This document shows positions 1 to 8,850 of a stretch of 64,000 bases of DNA, piece by piece. The stretch spans positions 744,001-808,000 of the forward strand of contig NZ_CP012938.1 in the NCBI RefSeq assembly GCF_001314995.1. The letters are read 5' to 3'. The first letter of the stretch is position 1. The number at the start of each line of letters is the position of its first letter. The notes beneath the pieces were generated by a model. The model was not told the DNA's origin and searched no databases. It saw only the letters and a list, made by a program, of their open reading frames with translations. The translations under genes were made by a program, and so were the position numbers. Origin of the DNA: Bacteroides ovatus. GTDB taxonomy: Bacteria > Bacteroidota > Bacteroidia > Bacteroidales > Bacteroidaceae.

Positions 1-191
1 TTCATATCAATACAAGTAAGCATACCGAGATAATATGGCTCATCGGCAGGCATCTTTGCAAAATGCTCCTTAAGATCAAAAAGAAGTTTGGTAACCTCTT
101 TCTTTTTCCATGCAAATAAACGTTGGTAAAGCGGAATAGAAAACTTAAACTGACTTGTAGCAATAAGTTCCGGCGTATATTTATTCTCCAT
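1..191 (-). CDS. DUF262 protein (GmrSD-like), N-terminus only
   Basis: The reading frame runs off the start of the window; only about 63 codons are visible, beginning with ATG at 191-189. The translation starts MENKYTPELIA and contains IPLYQRLFAW and YYLGMLT, the typical opening of DUF262 (ParB/sulfiredoxin-like fold, the GmrS half of GmrSD-type enzymes). The DGQQR-type motif expected further on lies outside the window. The start overlaps the last 11 bases of the upstream DUF262 gene in another frame, which suggests translational coupling and one operon. Two adjacent DUF262 genes behind a nuclease gene point to a defence or restriction role, but the function is inferred from family and context only. 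Confidence 0.8.
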   Translation of the reverse strand, partial: MENKYTPELIATSQFKFSIPLYQRLFAWKKKEVTKLLFDLKEHFAKMPADEPYYLGMLTCIDM

Positions 192-1944
192 ATTCATTGT
201 TTCTCTTTTCGATTATTGTTTTATCCGAAAAATCATTCAGCTCACAGAAGATACGTCTTAAACATCTATAGAATCGCTCTTTGATGTCACCTTCTTGCTC
301 CAATCCACTAATCCTGATATAAGGAATGGCCTCGGCAAGAAAGAATGTGGGTGAAGATGCCTGATCTATCATCATTATAATTTCTGAATCTTTTGCGAAT
401 TCACGAATCTTATAAAAGATAGCGCGCGTGGCACTATATCTATGCTGCGCCATGATTCCGGCAATACAGAACAACGCTTCAGATAAATATTGATGTCCGA
501 ATTTTATAAAATAACCGAACATGAGGCTTTCTATGATATCGGCATATTTCCAATGAGACTCCCATTGAAGATGATTCCTTAGTAGCTGTATTTGCCTGGT
601 ACGGATAAACTCCTTGTATTTATCTACAAAAATAGAAGTGTATGCAAAGAAATGCGAACCACCTTGGATTTTCTCATAGAAATAGAATTTTTCTCCAAAA
701 GCAGGAATACTGGACATAATACGGGCAGCCGAAAACTCTTCCTTTACCTTGCGTGGCTGAAATTCCTCCACATTATGCTTTCGCATCCATTTTCTTAATC
801 TGAAGAGATGTACTCCCAAAGTATGGGTAAGATATGAATCTCCATTGTTGTCACATTCTAATGAGAGATCATTCCACCGCATAGCAAGATGTTCTGCCTG
901 ATCCTCAATGTTTAGATAGCGTAGATGGTGCGCTTTTAGCAAATCATAGTCTGAAAGCGATACACCCTTTGAATTCTGATTTGAGAAAAATGTATATGCC
1001 AGATCAAGATTGCTGTCATTAAGAATAAGTACAGAGAAAATCAGGTGATGGGACAGACGTTCCAACATGGCTATGTCTGTATTCCTCTGATTGAGAGTTC
1101 TAATCAGTGCTTTGTTATTGGCCACATGGAGACGTGCGTCTTTTGATATGAATTTTTGTTTAAGCAAAGGCATCTGCCCCGTATATCCTAACTCGCGCAT
1201 AATAAGCGTTAAAGTGACAAGGCGTTGTTGACCATCAATTATGTTGTAAAGAGTGCAATCATTCACAGTTCTTCTTTGTAAGATGATAGATCCTAAATGA
1301 TAGTCACTGTTGTGGGGCATTTCAAGCAAATTGTCCCAAAGGTCTGTAACATTTTTATCTTCCCAGCAATAGGTTCGCTGATAATCGGGAATAACCAAAT
1401 TGGAAGAAAATAAATCTTGCAAATTTTTGGTTTCCAAAACGACCTTTTCTTGAGAATTGGTAAGTTCTTTAAACTCTAATTCTCGTGTGTATGGGCTGGA
1501 AATCTCATTCTTTCTGTGAAGATTGAATTTATCAATACAATCCGTCAGCAACGGATCGAAAAACATTATCAGTTTCTGGAATGCATTCTTTATGTCCTCC
1601 CAATTATTGATTGTAATTTCAATACTGCATCGTCCTTTACATTTTCCCCATTGATGCCATGATAAATCAGGATTGGTCTCTGTCTGCTTCTGTAAATAAC
1701 GTAAAAAACGCATATAGTCAGTTTGAGTATAGCGTCCTTCTATATGAAGTTCAACTAATCCATTCCATTCATTATCTATACGATATTCATAATGAATAGA
1801 AGAGTCATTTACTGGAGTTGAGATTTGGATATATCTGTTATACTGCCAGGTTCTTGAAGGGAATACTCCATGGAATTTTTTATCTACCCAAAAACCTTTC
1901 AGATAATTATATAAGTATTGGTCTATGTTACAATAATTAGCCAT
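181..1944 (-). CDS. DUF262 protein with extra N-terminal domain (GmrSD-like)
   Basis: The 587-aa protein has the DUF262 signature in its middle third: IPDYQRTYCW at about residue 188, then LGSIIL and IIDGQQRL about 40 residues later. In this family the DGQQR motif belongs to a nucleotide-binding or nucleotide-hydrolysing ParB-like fold, as in the type IV modification-dependent enzyme GmrSD. The first 170 or so residues are an additional domain I do not recognise. I see no clear DUF1524 HNH motif at the C-terminus, so the cutting activity may come from the nuclease encoded just upstream. Only two bases separate this start from the upstream stop, and its 3' end overlaps a second DUF262 gene. 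A three-gene defence module is plausible but unproven. Confidence 0.75.
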   Translation of the reverse strand: MANYCNIDQYLYNYLKGFWVDKKFHGVFPSRTWQYNRYIQISTPVNDSSIHYEYRIDNEWNGLVELHIEGRYTQTDYMRFLRYLQKQTETNPDLSWHQWGKCKGRCSIEITINNWEDIKNAFQKLIMFFDPLLTDCIDKFNLHRKNEISSPYTRELEFKELTNSQEKVVLETKNLQDLFSSNLVIPDYQRTYCWEDKNVTDLWDNLLEMPHNSDYHLGSIILQRRTVNDCTLYNIIDGQQRLVTLTLIMRELGYTGQMPLLKQKFISKDARLHVANNKALIRTLNQRNTDIAMLERLSHHLIFSVLILNDSNLDLAYTFFSNQNSKGVSLSDYDLLKAHHLRYLNIEDQAEHLAMRWNDLSLECDNNGDSYLTHTLGVHLFRLRKWMRKHNVEEFQPRKVKEEFSAARIMSSIPAFGEKFYFYEKIQGGSHFFAYTSIFVDKYKEFIRTRQIQLLRNHLQWESHWKYADIIESLMFGYFIKFGHQYLSEALFCIAGIMAQHRYSATRAIFYKIREFAKDSEIIMMIDQASSPTFFLAEAIPYIRISGLEQEGDIKERFYRCLRRIFCELNDFSDKTIIEKRNNEYGE

Positions 1945-1946
1945 AT

Positions 1947-2858
1947 TTATTTAATCGCTTGCTTCACAAGGCTCATGATATATTCTAAATATTTAGTATC
2001 CGAGATTTTGAGTTCATAATCTCCATTGCCAAAATGTCCGACAGTTGAAATATCCCTTGTTAATTGCTTGCTATCTTCTAAATGTCCTTTGGCTACATTT
2101 ATAGTAAGCTTTATTCCATTTTTCTGGATTTCAAGTGCACAAATATGGCTGTTGGTCTTTTTGAATGAAACATACCATTTTTGTGGTTTAACTTCAATTT
2201 CTGTATTCAAATTAAGAATTGCATTCTTATAACTCTCGTATAATTCTACTACATCGTCAGATTTTCCTTTTAACAAATTTTCCTCGGAATATTCTTTAAT
2301 TTTCTCTGTCACTTCTTTAAATTCCGGACTATTTTGCATCACTGTTTTAATGCTTGCCGATGCGTGACTTTTGCGAATAGGAGTGATGGAAACACTATCA
2401 TTCTCATAGCGCTTCACTTCCCATAATTCAATGGATAAATCTTTGAAATTGACGGCTTCTCGTTGGTTAGGCGTGAATCCTTGTGAAACAAAAACGACTT
2501 TTGTCTGCGACCAGTCCACCTCATTTCGTTTCAAATTTCCTGCTTGTGTTTCATTATATTCCAGAATAAAATCAGCCTGATTTTGCAGCATTAGGCTTAG
2601 GTAAGTAAACCCTTGATCTATGACACTGGAGTTTCTTTCCCTCTTATATTCAATGATAACAAAAGCCTTCGATTGAGGATCAAAGGCAAGCGTATCAATA
2701 CGGCGGTCTTTGATCGTAAATTCGGACTTTATCATTTCAAGTCCCATGATTTCGGACATATTGGTTTCAAACATGCGTTGAATATCTCTTTCCAATTTAA
2801 AAGGCTTTTCCTTTATTTCAGAAAAGACGCCTGAAGTATTATATTTGTAAAGTGCCAT
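1947..2858 (-). CDS. PD-(D/E)XK-like nuclease with C-terminal DUF5655
   Basis: The 303-aa protein opens with a region typical of small restriction-like nucleases. RRIDTLAFD (about residue 52) supplies the acidic residue and VIIEYKRE (about residue 67) supplies the E-x-K of a PD-(D/E)XK core, followed by QGFTYL. The C-terminal 110 or so residues, containing WYVSFKK and VGHFGNGDYEL, match DUF5655. Homologues are usually annotated only as DUF5655 proteins, and cleavage activity is inference. It is the first gene of a tight minus-strand cluster with two DUF262 genes. About 130 bases separate it from the next upstream coding region, so it probably has its own promoter; a TACCTTTA box lies on the minus strand at 2893-2886. 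Confidence 0.7.
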   Translation of the reverse strand: MALYKYNTSGVFSEIKEKPFKLERDIQRMFETNMSEIMGLEMIKSEFTIKDRRIDTLAFDPQSKAFVIIEYKRERNSSVIDQGFTYLSLMLQNQADFILEYNETQAGNLKRNEVDWSQTKVVFVSQGFTPNQREAVNFKDLSIELWEVKRYENDSVSITPIRKSHASASIKTVMQNSPEFKEVTEKIKEYSEENLLKGKSDDVVELYESYKNAILNLNTEIEVKPQKWYVSFKKTNSHICALEIQKNGIKLTINVAKGHLEDSKQLTRDISTVGHFGNGDYELKISDTKYLEYIMSLVKQAIK

Positions 2859-2930
2859 AATTTTATTTTGAATCGTTTATTGCCGTAAAGGTAAGGATTC
2901 TTTTGATATTACTATTTCTTTCCCCGAATT

Positions 2931-3052
2931 CTCCTTCACCATTTTTTTTATTTTTGAAATACTCTTATTAAACTTTCTTTTCCCACTAGCCCCGCCGCCA
3001 TTTATAATGTTCTACGAAAACTTTTATGCTATTCCACTTCTTTGTAAAAAAA
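2931..3052 (-). pseudogene. Decayed 3' fragment of the 165-aa gene at 7757-8254
   Basis: This segment aligns with roughly 7781-7900 on the same strand. Shared blocks include CTCCTTCACCAT, AAACTTTCTT and TATAATGT. Read in a frame that changes near 3000, it gives FVEHYK, then LVGKESLIRVFQK, a stop, and KKMVKE. The intact gene has FVAHYN, LVEEESLMRAFQR and RKMVKEE. The copy is therefore a real homologue that has lost its frame. Its upstream part is read through as the last residues of the membrane/coiled-coil gene ending at 2986. It most likely marks one edge of an insertion, with the intact copy marking the other. Confidence 0.8.
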
Positions 3053-4275
3053 TATAAGCATCTATGTGTGTAACATAGAAATTTGTTATTTGCGAAACGA
3101 CAATAATATTGACATTTACTCTGTTCGTCAATCATTTTTTGATATTTATCAACCTGTTTGTTTAGTAGTGTTTCATATTTATTTAATAACGTCTCTATTA
3201 ATTCTCTTTTCTTTTTAGAGATAGAAAGATTATTATTTATAATACTAAGTAACTTATTGATTTCTTTTTCATTTTCTTCATTAACTAGTATATGGTTTAA
3301 GTCTTTCTGGATATTAGATAAGATTTTGTCTATAAGGTGAAAACTTGTTTCATTGTTTTTTTTTATAAGATTGAAGAGCTTGCTGTTTTTGTTCAATTCT
3401 TCTGTTTCTATATTTTGATCTATTTCCAATTTTTTTATATTTCTCTCGATTAAAGTTATATAGCCATTTTGTTTTTTAAGTAAGCTGCCTATTTTTTGAA
3501 GCTTATTTTCGTATAGTTGACTATATTTGTATCCTATTTTTATTGCTATAAGATTATTGTAAATCTCTTTTGTATCAGTACCTTCATTTATTATCATTTC
3601 ATTTATCAACTTGTCAATAGCAATAATACTTTTTTTTATTGGATTCCATATATGCCATAATAGAATATATAGAACAATAATTATTCCAGAAGCCAATAAC
3701 GCATATTTGGTGTTTATAATATAATAATTGTAATGTGTACCAATTTTGCATCCAGCAGCGATTAAAATTATAATAGAAGCGAAAGCATATACAAGTTGTT
3801 TATATAATAATGGTATTTGCTGCTTACATTTTAAACTTTGATACAGTTCAGAGCACTTTACCCCACAATAAAATATAATTGTATTCGTAAGAATAATTCC
3901 GATACTATCATTGCTGAAAACTTTATGATAAATATACAATAATATTGCTATAACCGTATCTAAAATGATAAAAATTGGAAGTTTTGACTTATCAAATCTA
4001 TCAAAATGAAAACTATTTTTTTTATCATTATAATAGTTCTTTATAAGTAATAAAGCGAAAGCAACAGTAATAAAATCTCCCATTAAAGTAACTATTTGCG
4101 ACCAGCAAAATTGGTCTGATTTCATTGATGAAGTTTCATAATGTTCAAGTAACATCCATGATAATGTTATAATACACCCAATTAATATCCAAATAGACCA
4201 CCCAATATGACTATTTTGTTCTGATAGCCTTTGTCTTTCTACATATAACAGATTTAATAATTCATTTTTTTTCAT
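2986..4275 (-). CDS. Multi-pass membrane protein with long coiled coil
   Basis: I do not recognise a family. From ATG at 4275-4273 the 429-aa protein shows about five or six hydrophobic segments in its first 210 residues (for example GWSIWILIGCIITLSW, LPIFIILDTVIAILLYI, GIIIVLYILLWHIW). A Lys/Glu/Asn-rich stretch of about 170 residues follows, with heptad-like spacing that predicts a cytoplasmic coiled coil. A further in-frame ATG lies eight codons upstream, but MKKNELLNLL is a more natural start. The final residues FVEHYKWRRG come from a decayed copy of the 165-aa gene, so the original C-terminus may have been replaced. The gene is very AT-rich and lies downstream of hamB on the same strand, 241 bases away. 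It could be an extra defence effector or an unrelated passenger. Confidence 0.6.
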   Translation of the reverse strand: MKKNELLNLLYVERQRLSEQNSHIGWSIWILIGCIITLSWMLLEHYETSSMKSDQFCWSQIVTLMGDFITVAFALLLIKNYYNDKKNSFHFDRFDKSKLPIFIILDTVIAILLYIYHKVFSNDSIGIILTNTIIFYCGVKCSELYQSLKCKQQIPLLYKQLVYAFASIIILIAAGCKIGTHYNYYIINTKYALLASGIIIVLYILLWHIWNPIKKSIIAIDKLINEMIINEGTDTKEIYNNLIAIKIGYKYSQLYENKLQKIGSLLKKQNGYITLIERNIKKLEIDQNIETEELNKNSKLFNLIKKNNETSFHLIDKILSNIQKDLNHILVNEENEKEINKLLSIINNNLSISKKKRELIETLLNKYETLLNKQVDKYQKMIDEQSKCQYYCRFANNKFLCYTHRCLYFFTKKWNSIKVFVEHYKWRRG

Positions 4276-4516
4276 AATATGCCACTTAGATATTAGCAAA
4301 TGTAGTTTATTTATTATAAAATTGAGTATTAATATAGGGATTTACTTTTTGAAGTATTAAATAAAACTTTGATTAATATTTAATGTTGGTAACAAAGATA
4401 AACAGTCAGAGAAATTATATATTCTCCCCATTCAGTTACTTACTCAAATTTACGATTATCATGTTTTGCCTGAATGATACGATGTGCTCCTTTCTTTTGG
4501 TTATCCGATTATAATA

Positions 4517-6721
4517 CTAATAAGAGTTCCTCAATTTGTCAATTTCATATTGTATTAGACCAAGATTTGTCAATGTCGTTGTTGCTAACTTATTTAGTTT
4601 TAGTATATTATTTTCTGGTGATTCATTTATGTTTATATATTCTGTTAATTTTCTAATTGCTGATATTGGAATACCGTATTCCATTAATGCTGCGATATTG
4701 GGATGTAAAAAACCATTTTCAAGATTACTTGCAATAAAGCTATAATTACCATACTTCATATTTGATTTTTTAAATACATACTCCTGCAAGTTGGAGATGA
4801 CATTTAACCATTTGGGTAGTTTATAATCAAACCAATGTCGGCTAATATGTAAAATGGCATAAGAAGCAACATCAATCCGCTTTTGTTTATTAGGAATTTT
4901 GCTAGACCAAAAGTTGTCATTTACATAATATGAAATAACAGCATTTATAGACTTCATGTTAATATATGAAAAAGCGAAACTAGCCAACCACCGAGCAGAT
5001 AAACGTCCAATACCCTCAATATATGTTTTGTCACCTGCACCACTTAACGTATCCCAGCATAATTCGATAGCTACACTTAAATTGTCGAAAGTTTTGGGAG
5101 TAGATGTCCAATTTAGCTGGGAGTTATAATATTGGAGGTTAGACTCAATTTTATTTATAATGGCTAATTGACCTTCTATTGAAATACCGTTGTTGGATCT
5201 AATTACTTCTTTTATTTCGGGAGACATATTGTCAAACTTCGCAAGTCTTATTTTTGCTTTCTCTTCAATGTCTTTTTCATCCATAGAAATTAAAACTTCT
5301 AATGGGGCTTGTTCTTGATTAAAAATAGGTATATCAACAAATAGTTCCATTTGTTCAGGCTGATTTTCAAATCTAATTACATTACCAATATAATGTTTCC
5401 TCATACGACCAGATCGACCTGCAATATTTTTATAATCAAAAAAGTCTATAGGTTGTCCTCCTTTATCTTTATCAAATAAAATAACATTTTTAGCAGATGT
5501 GTTTACCCCCTCTATCAATGTTGATGTACAAAATAGCCACCTGATTGATCCTTCATTAAAACAATCAACAATTGAACCGCCTAAATGACGGGGTAAAGCG
5601 CCATGATGAAAACCTATACCACAATTCAAAGCATCTATTAAAGACCACTTGGAATTAATATTGTCTTTAATCCATTCACCTATTTCTTTATTTCTTTGAA
5701 CATACGGAACTAGCATTAATTTATTTTCATTTTTTAAATATGAAGCATAGTCTAATGCTAGATTAGTGGCCTTATTGGGAGAGGAACAGTAAATAATCGT
5801 TTGTTCTTTTGTTGATGAAAGTAATTTGAAGAGTTCTAGCTTTTTTAATTCTTTTTTCTCTTTAGCTTTACCTTGAATATTGACATTAGTCTCATTGACT
5901 GCTACTGTTGCAAATTCAGTAGGATACCAAATTAAGTCATATTTATTTTTGAAATTTAAAGGTATATCTTTAATCATAGGTCCTAATAGATAGAATTTAC
6001 TAGTAAATTTCAATAGTTTGGCAAATGCTTGATTCAAAGCTATAGCTCTATCATCATCTCTATCTAAACTTAATTTATAGAACTCATCTATGACAAAAAA
6101 CTCTATTTCAGGAAATTGGTTATATTCAACCACACGTTCTCCTGTAAATAAAAAAATATTTCCTTTTTCTTTAGTTGGCTCTTGACTAGTAGAAACAATT
6201 ATCTTGTACCAGTTTTTATATTTCAAAAGTTTCTTTCGGGTTTCATCAAGTAAAGCTAGAGTTGGTTGAATAATTACTATCTGTTCATATAGTTTGCTGG
6301 CAATAACTTCTTCAATAAGTAAACTCTTTCCAAAGCTTGTTGGTGCACTTACAACCAAAGAACGTTTACTCTGTAATTCTATAGATAAATGTTGTTGCTC
6401 TTCATGTAGATAAATATTATCTAAGTGAGGGGATTTGTGATATTCATAACATAAAAGGGAGCTTTGAGAAAGTTGCTTTGGATCAACATAAGGATATAAA
6501 CCTGCAGCGGCAGTTAAGTCATTCCAAATGGAATAGGTGTTTTTATCTACTTTCTTCCATGCATCTAGTATTCTAATGATTATATCTCTACCATATTTAT
6601 TATTTTCTCTAGAACGTAATAAAGATGAACACAATTGCGAAAGCGAAAAACTATGCTCATAATCAATGTTTTTTGTTTCTGTTATATATATGATAGCATC
6701 TTGAACTTTCTGTGGTGTCAT
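4517..6721 (-). CDS. hamB: Hachiman helicase HamB
   Basis: The 734-aa superfamily 2 helicase has a Ski2-like motif set: Walker A APTSFGKS (126-133), a DEFY box (212-215), YCSSPNKA (311-318), FHHGALPRH (371-379), FCTSTLIEGVN (397-407) and NIAGRSGR (432-439). It is encoded directly after a DUF1837 gene with an ATGA overlap (6718-6721), the arrangement that defines the Hachiman anti-phage system. In studied Hachiman systems HamB is a DNA-translocating helicase that holds HamA inactive until damaged or unusual DNA is sensed. That role is assigned here by family and pairing. The C-terminal 280 residues are helical and without motifs I recognise. Codon use is strongly AT-rich, as in the neighbouring island genes. 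Confidence 0.92.
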   Translation of the reverse strand: MTPQKVQDAIIYITETKNIDYEHSFSLSQLCSSLLRSRENNKYGRDIIIRILDAWKKVDKNTYSIWNDLTAAAGLYPYVDPKQLSQSSLLCYEYHKSPHLDNIYLHEEQQHLSIELQSKRSLVVSAPTSFGKSLLIEEVIASKLYEQIVIIQPTLALLDETRKKLLKYKNWYKIIVSTSQEPTKEKGNIFLFTGERVVEYNQFPEIEFFVIDEFYKLSLDRDDDRAIALNQAFAKLLKFTSKFYLLGPMIKDIPLNFKNKYDLIWYPTEFATVAVNETNVNIQGKAKEKKELKKLELFKLLSSTKEQTIIYCSSPNKATNLALDYASYLKNENKLMLVPYVQRNKEIGEWIKDNINSKWSLIDALNCGIGFHHGALPRHLGGSIVDCFNEGSIRWLFCTSTLIEGVNTSAKNVILFDKDKGGQPIDFFDYKNIAGRSGRMRKHYIGNVIRFENQPEQMELFVDIPIFNQEQAPLEVLISMDEKDIEEKAKIRLAKFDNMSPEIKEVIRSNNGISIEGQLAIINKIESNLQYYNSQLNWTSTPKTFDNLSVAIELCWDTLSGAGDKTYIEGIGRLSARWLASFAFSYINMKSINAVISYYVNDNFWSSKIPNKQKRIDVASYAILHISRHWFDYKLPKWLNVISNLQEYVFKKSNMKYGNYSFIASNLENGFLHPNIAALMEYGIPISAIRKLTEYININESPENNILKLNKLATTTLTNLGLIQYEIDKLRNSY

Positions 6722-7560
6722 ATTTGCTGCATTAATTTTAATCGTTTATCTAATTCTGTATTTAACATATCTTTATTTTGTACAGGTAGAAGCATTAATA
6801 TGACTTCTGTTGAAACATTCCCTTTCAATTTATCAAAGGTCTTACAAAGAGCTGTACATTCCGATATGAAATCCTCAAAATATTTATTACTTTCTTCGCA
6901 ATGATTTTTAAATAGATCACTATTATAAGTACACACCATTGGAATTACTATATTGGAAAAAATTACATCTAGTTTTTGATGCTCATCCATAAGATTTCGC
7001 CAATATTCTATCTCTGGAATGCTTTCTGGGAGTTTCTTAGATATTAAGCTAAACTCTCTTCGTAAATAATCTGCATTAACATGCTTTTTTATATCTTCAG
7101 CCAAATCTCGGACTCCAGCATCTCCTGTTTTGTATAATTTAGATTCACCAAGCCATAATTTTTTCTTGTCTCCAGTGATAGTTACCTGTACACCATCAAA
7201 ACCATGAGCAGGTACATTGTGTGAATCTTTAAAATATATTTTTGAAATTAATGGAATTGTGTTCTGAAAATCTCGCAACAATAAATGAAGAATTAGTTCA
7301 CCAAATTCTCCTCTATTTTGATATTTGTCTGTTAGGTATACTATTTGTGCGGCTTCTTTTAAGCGAGATATTATTTCAGTAAGTGGAATAGAAGTACCAC
7401 AGTGATAACCTAAAGAAAATTCGGGTATTACATTTCTTACTATGTCAACCAAAGGCTGTAGTCTAAATTGCTTTTGATCGAATCCAATATGATACGCTTT
7501 CAATGTAGGTTCACAAATATATTCTTGAATTACTAAATCAGATTTAAAAGGTCTACTCAT
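6718..7560 (-). CDS. hamA: Hachiman nuclease HamA (DUF1837)
   Basis: The 280-aa protein carries the DUF1837 core: RGEFGELILHLLL (from residue 83), HGFDGVQV (119-126) and LWLGESKLY (135-143). E85, D122, E139 and K141 form a PD-(D/E)XK-like set, with ESK matching the E-x-K of characterised HamA. HamA is the effector nuclease of Hachiman and degrades DNA when released by HamB. It is the first gene of the pair, and its stop overlaps the hamB start by four bases, so the two are translationally coupled. The 196 bases upstream are very AT-rich and should hold the promoter, though I see no clear consensus. All expected active-site residues are present, so the system looks intact. Confidence 0.93.
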   Translation of the reverse strand: MSRPFKSDLVIQEYICEPTLKAYHIGFDQKQFRLQPLVDIVRNVIPEFSLGYHCGTSIPLTEIISRLKEAAQIVYLTDKYQNRGEFGELILHLLLRDFQNTIPLISKIYFKDSHNVPAHGFDGVQVTITGDKKKLWLGESKLYKTGDAGVRDLAEDIKKHVNADYLRREFSLISKKLPESIPEIEYWRNLMDEHQKLDVIFSNIVIPMVCTYNSDLFKNHCEESNKYFEDFISECTALCKTFDKLKGNVSTEVILMLLPVQNKDMLNTELDKRLKLMQQI

Positions 7561-7756
7561 TATATAAAATTATGTTTACTGAAATTTATTACAAAGATAT
7601 AAATTTAATCTGATAATTTATTAAACAGTCTATTATAAATAGTTGTATTACTAAATTTCTTAAAATACCTTATTACAATTCTATTCTTACTGATAACTAT
7701 ATGTTGACTATTTTTGAGATTATATTGATGTTGTATCGATAAATTCAGTTTGCTTA

Positions 7757-8254
7757 CTAATTGTTATTTAACTTTTTCTCCTCCTTCACCATCTTTCTCC
7801 ACCTCTGAAACGCCCTCATCAAACTTTCTTCTTCCACTAACTCTACCATATTATAATGTGCGACAAAAGTTTCCATTGATTTTTTGAACATGATGCCGTG
7901 GCAGTATTTATTTTCCAGGAGAAATTCATAAAGTTCGGCTTTCATTTCTACTTCCATTGCTTTTTCAATGATAAGTGCACTGTCATGACCTATATAATTA
8001 TATACATTTGGATTTTTTCCGTTTCTAGGGTGGGGGAGAGTAAAGGTGATATTTCCTATTTCGTGCCATGAGGCATTGGGAGGGTGTGGGATGGAAAGTT
8101 GGTGGAGGAAGTGGTAGATAGGCTGGGTATCGAGAAGATGGATGGCGGAAAGCGAGGAAGAAAAACGGTCTGGAGGTACGTCGAGGTGGTTTTTATAGCG
8201 CACATACATGTAAGCCGCTAGATAGGGCTTGATTTGGAAAGTAACTGTAACCAT
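7757..8254 (-). CDS. Conserved hypothetical protein, 165 aa
   Basis: I do not recognise this family. The protein begins MVTVTFQIKPYLAAYMYVRY, has a Pro-rich middle (SIPHPPNASW, LPHPRNGKNPNVYNY) and ends in a charged helix with MRAFQRWRKMVKEE. No signal peptide or membrane segment is visible. It starts with ATG at 8254-8252. Base composition is less AT-rich than in the Hachiman genes beside it. A degraded copy of its 3' third lies 4.8 kb away at 2931-3052 in the same orientation. The simplest reading is that this gene was the resident sequence and the Hachiman segment entered next to it. The HU and amidase genes at 33-35 kb show that phage-type genes occur nearby, but no link to this protein can be shown. 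Confidence 0.7.
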   Translation of the reverse strand: MVTVTFQIKPYLAAYMYVRYKNHLDVPPDRFSSSLSAIHLLDTQPIYHFLHQLSIPHPPNASWHEIGNITFTLPHPRNGKNPNVYNYIGHDSALIIEKAMEVEMKAELYEFLLENKYCHGIMFKKSMETFVAHYNMVELVEEESLMRAFQRWRKMVKEEKKLNNN

Positions 8255-8409
8255 TATTTTTTAGATTTTATTTGTAAAATATTTATCAGAGTAGTGCCGT
8301 TTTTAATATTGGCATTTGCATTCATGTGTTGAGAAATTTCTCATAAAAGGAAGGTACGAGAGGATGCTTGTGTAATAATTTGGTTTTCAGATGGTTACAT
8401 AAGTAGTTC

Positions 8410-8495
8410 TTGGTTTTAAACCAACGGGTCGTTCCTTTAAAAGGAACGACCCGTTGCACACCGAGGAACACCTCGTTGGTTTTAAAGCAACGAGG
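8410..8495. repeat. Cluster of three palindromes
   Basis: Three dyads follow each other. TTGGTTTTAAACCAA lies at 8410-8424. A 33-base palindrome at 8423-8455 has arms AACGGGTCGTTCC and GGAACGACCCGTT around TTTAAAA. The third, at 8471-8495, has arms CCTCGTTG and CAACGAGG around GTTTTAAAG. All three share TTTAAA centres and CAACG/CGTTG words, so they look like variants of one unit. No T-run follows, which speaks against simple terminators. An intergenic REP-like element is the likeliest identity. Confidence 0.65.
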
Positions 8496-8813
8496 AGCTC
8501 CTTAAAATCAAGAGATAAAACTATAGTAAATCTCTCAAAAAATTAAAATAGAGGAATAATCTAATCATTTTCAATGTAAAGAAATTGTATCGCTATGTGT
8601 TTGAGTGTTTTTATCTGTATAAAGAAATATACCGAGTGTCATATATGAAGAATTTTCAGATAGTAGCTATTTAACATAGTTTAAACGAGACTCTTTTATA
8701 ATTCTGATTTTATTTTATGTTTAATGTCAATTTGAAATTTAATTATAATATTGATGAAAGGTTTGATAGGAGGTTAATTGAGGAAAAATTGCTATAGATT
8801 ACTTCATTAAAAG

Positions 8814-8850
8814 AAAAATCACCAAGTTCTATCAGAACTTGGTGATTTTT
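8814..8850. terminator. Perfect 17-bp hairpin with A/T flanks
   Basis: The arms AAAAATCACCAAGTTCT and AGAACTTGGTGATTTTT enclose the loop ATC. A U-rich tail on either strand makes this a possible bidirectional intrinsic terminator. No plus-strand gene precedes it, so it could instead end a small RNA or stop minus-strand transcription. Its core is repeated in inverted orientation at 9114-9130. Confidence 0.6.

Noticed and set aside
181..1944. A GmrD-type DUF1524 HNH nuclease domain in the DUF262 protein
   Set aside because: No D-H-x-x-P type motif is visible in the C-terminal part; only the DUF262 signatures are clear.
2986..7560. Transposon or integrase responsible for the island
   Set aside because: No transposase, integrase or terminal inverted repeats were found; only the duplicated gene end marks the borders.
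8423..8455. Intrinsic terminator
   Set aside because: The hairpin is strong but neither side has a T-run, and no gene ends close by.
8410..8495. CRISPR array
   Set aside because: The repeated words are palindromes of differing sequence with no regular spacers and no cas genes; no CRISPR array was seen anywhere in the window.
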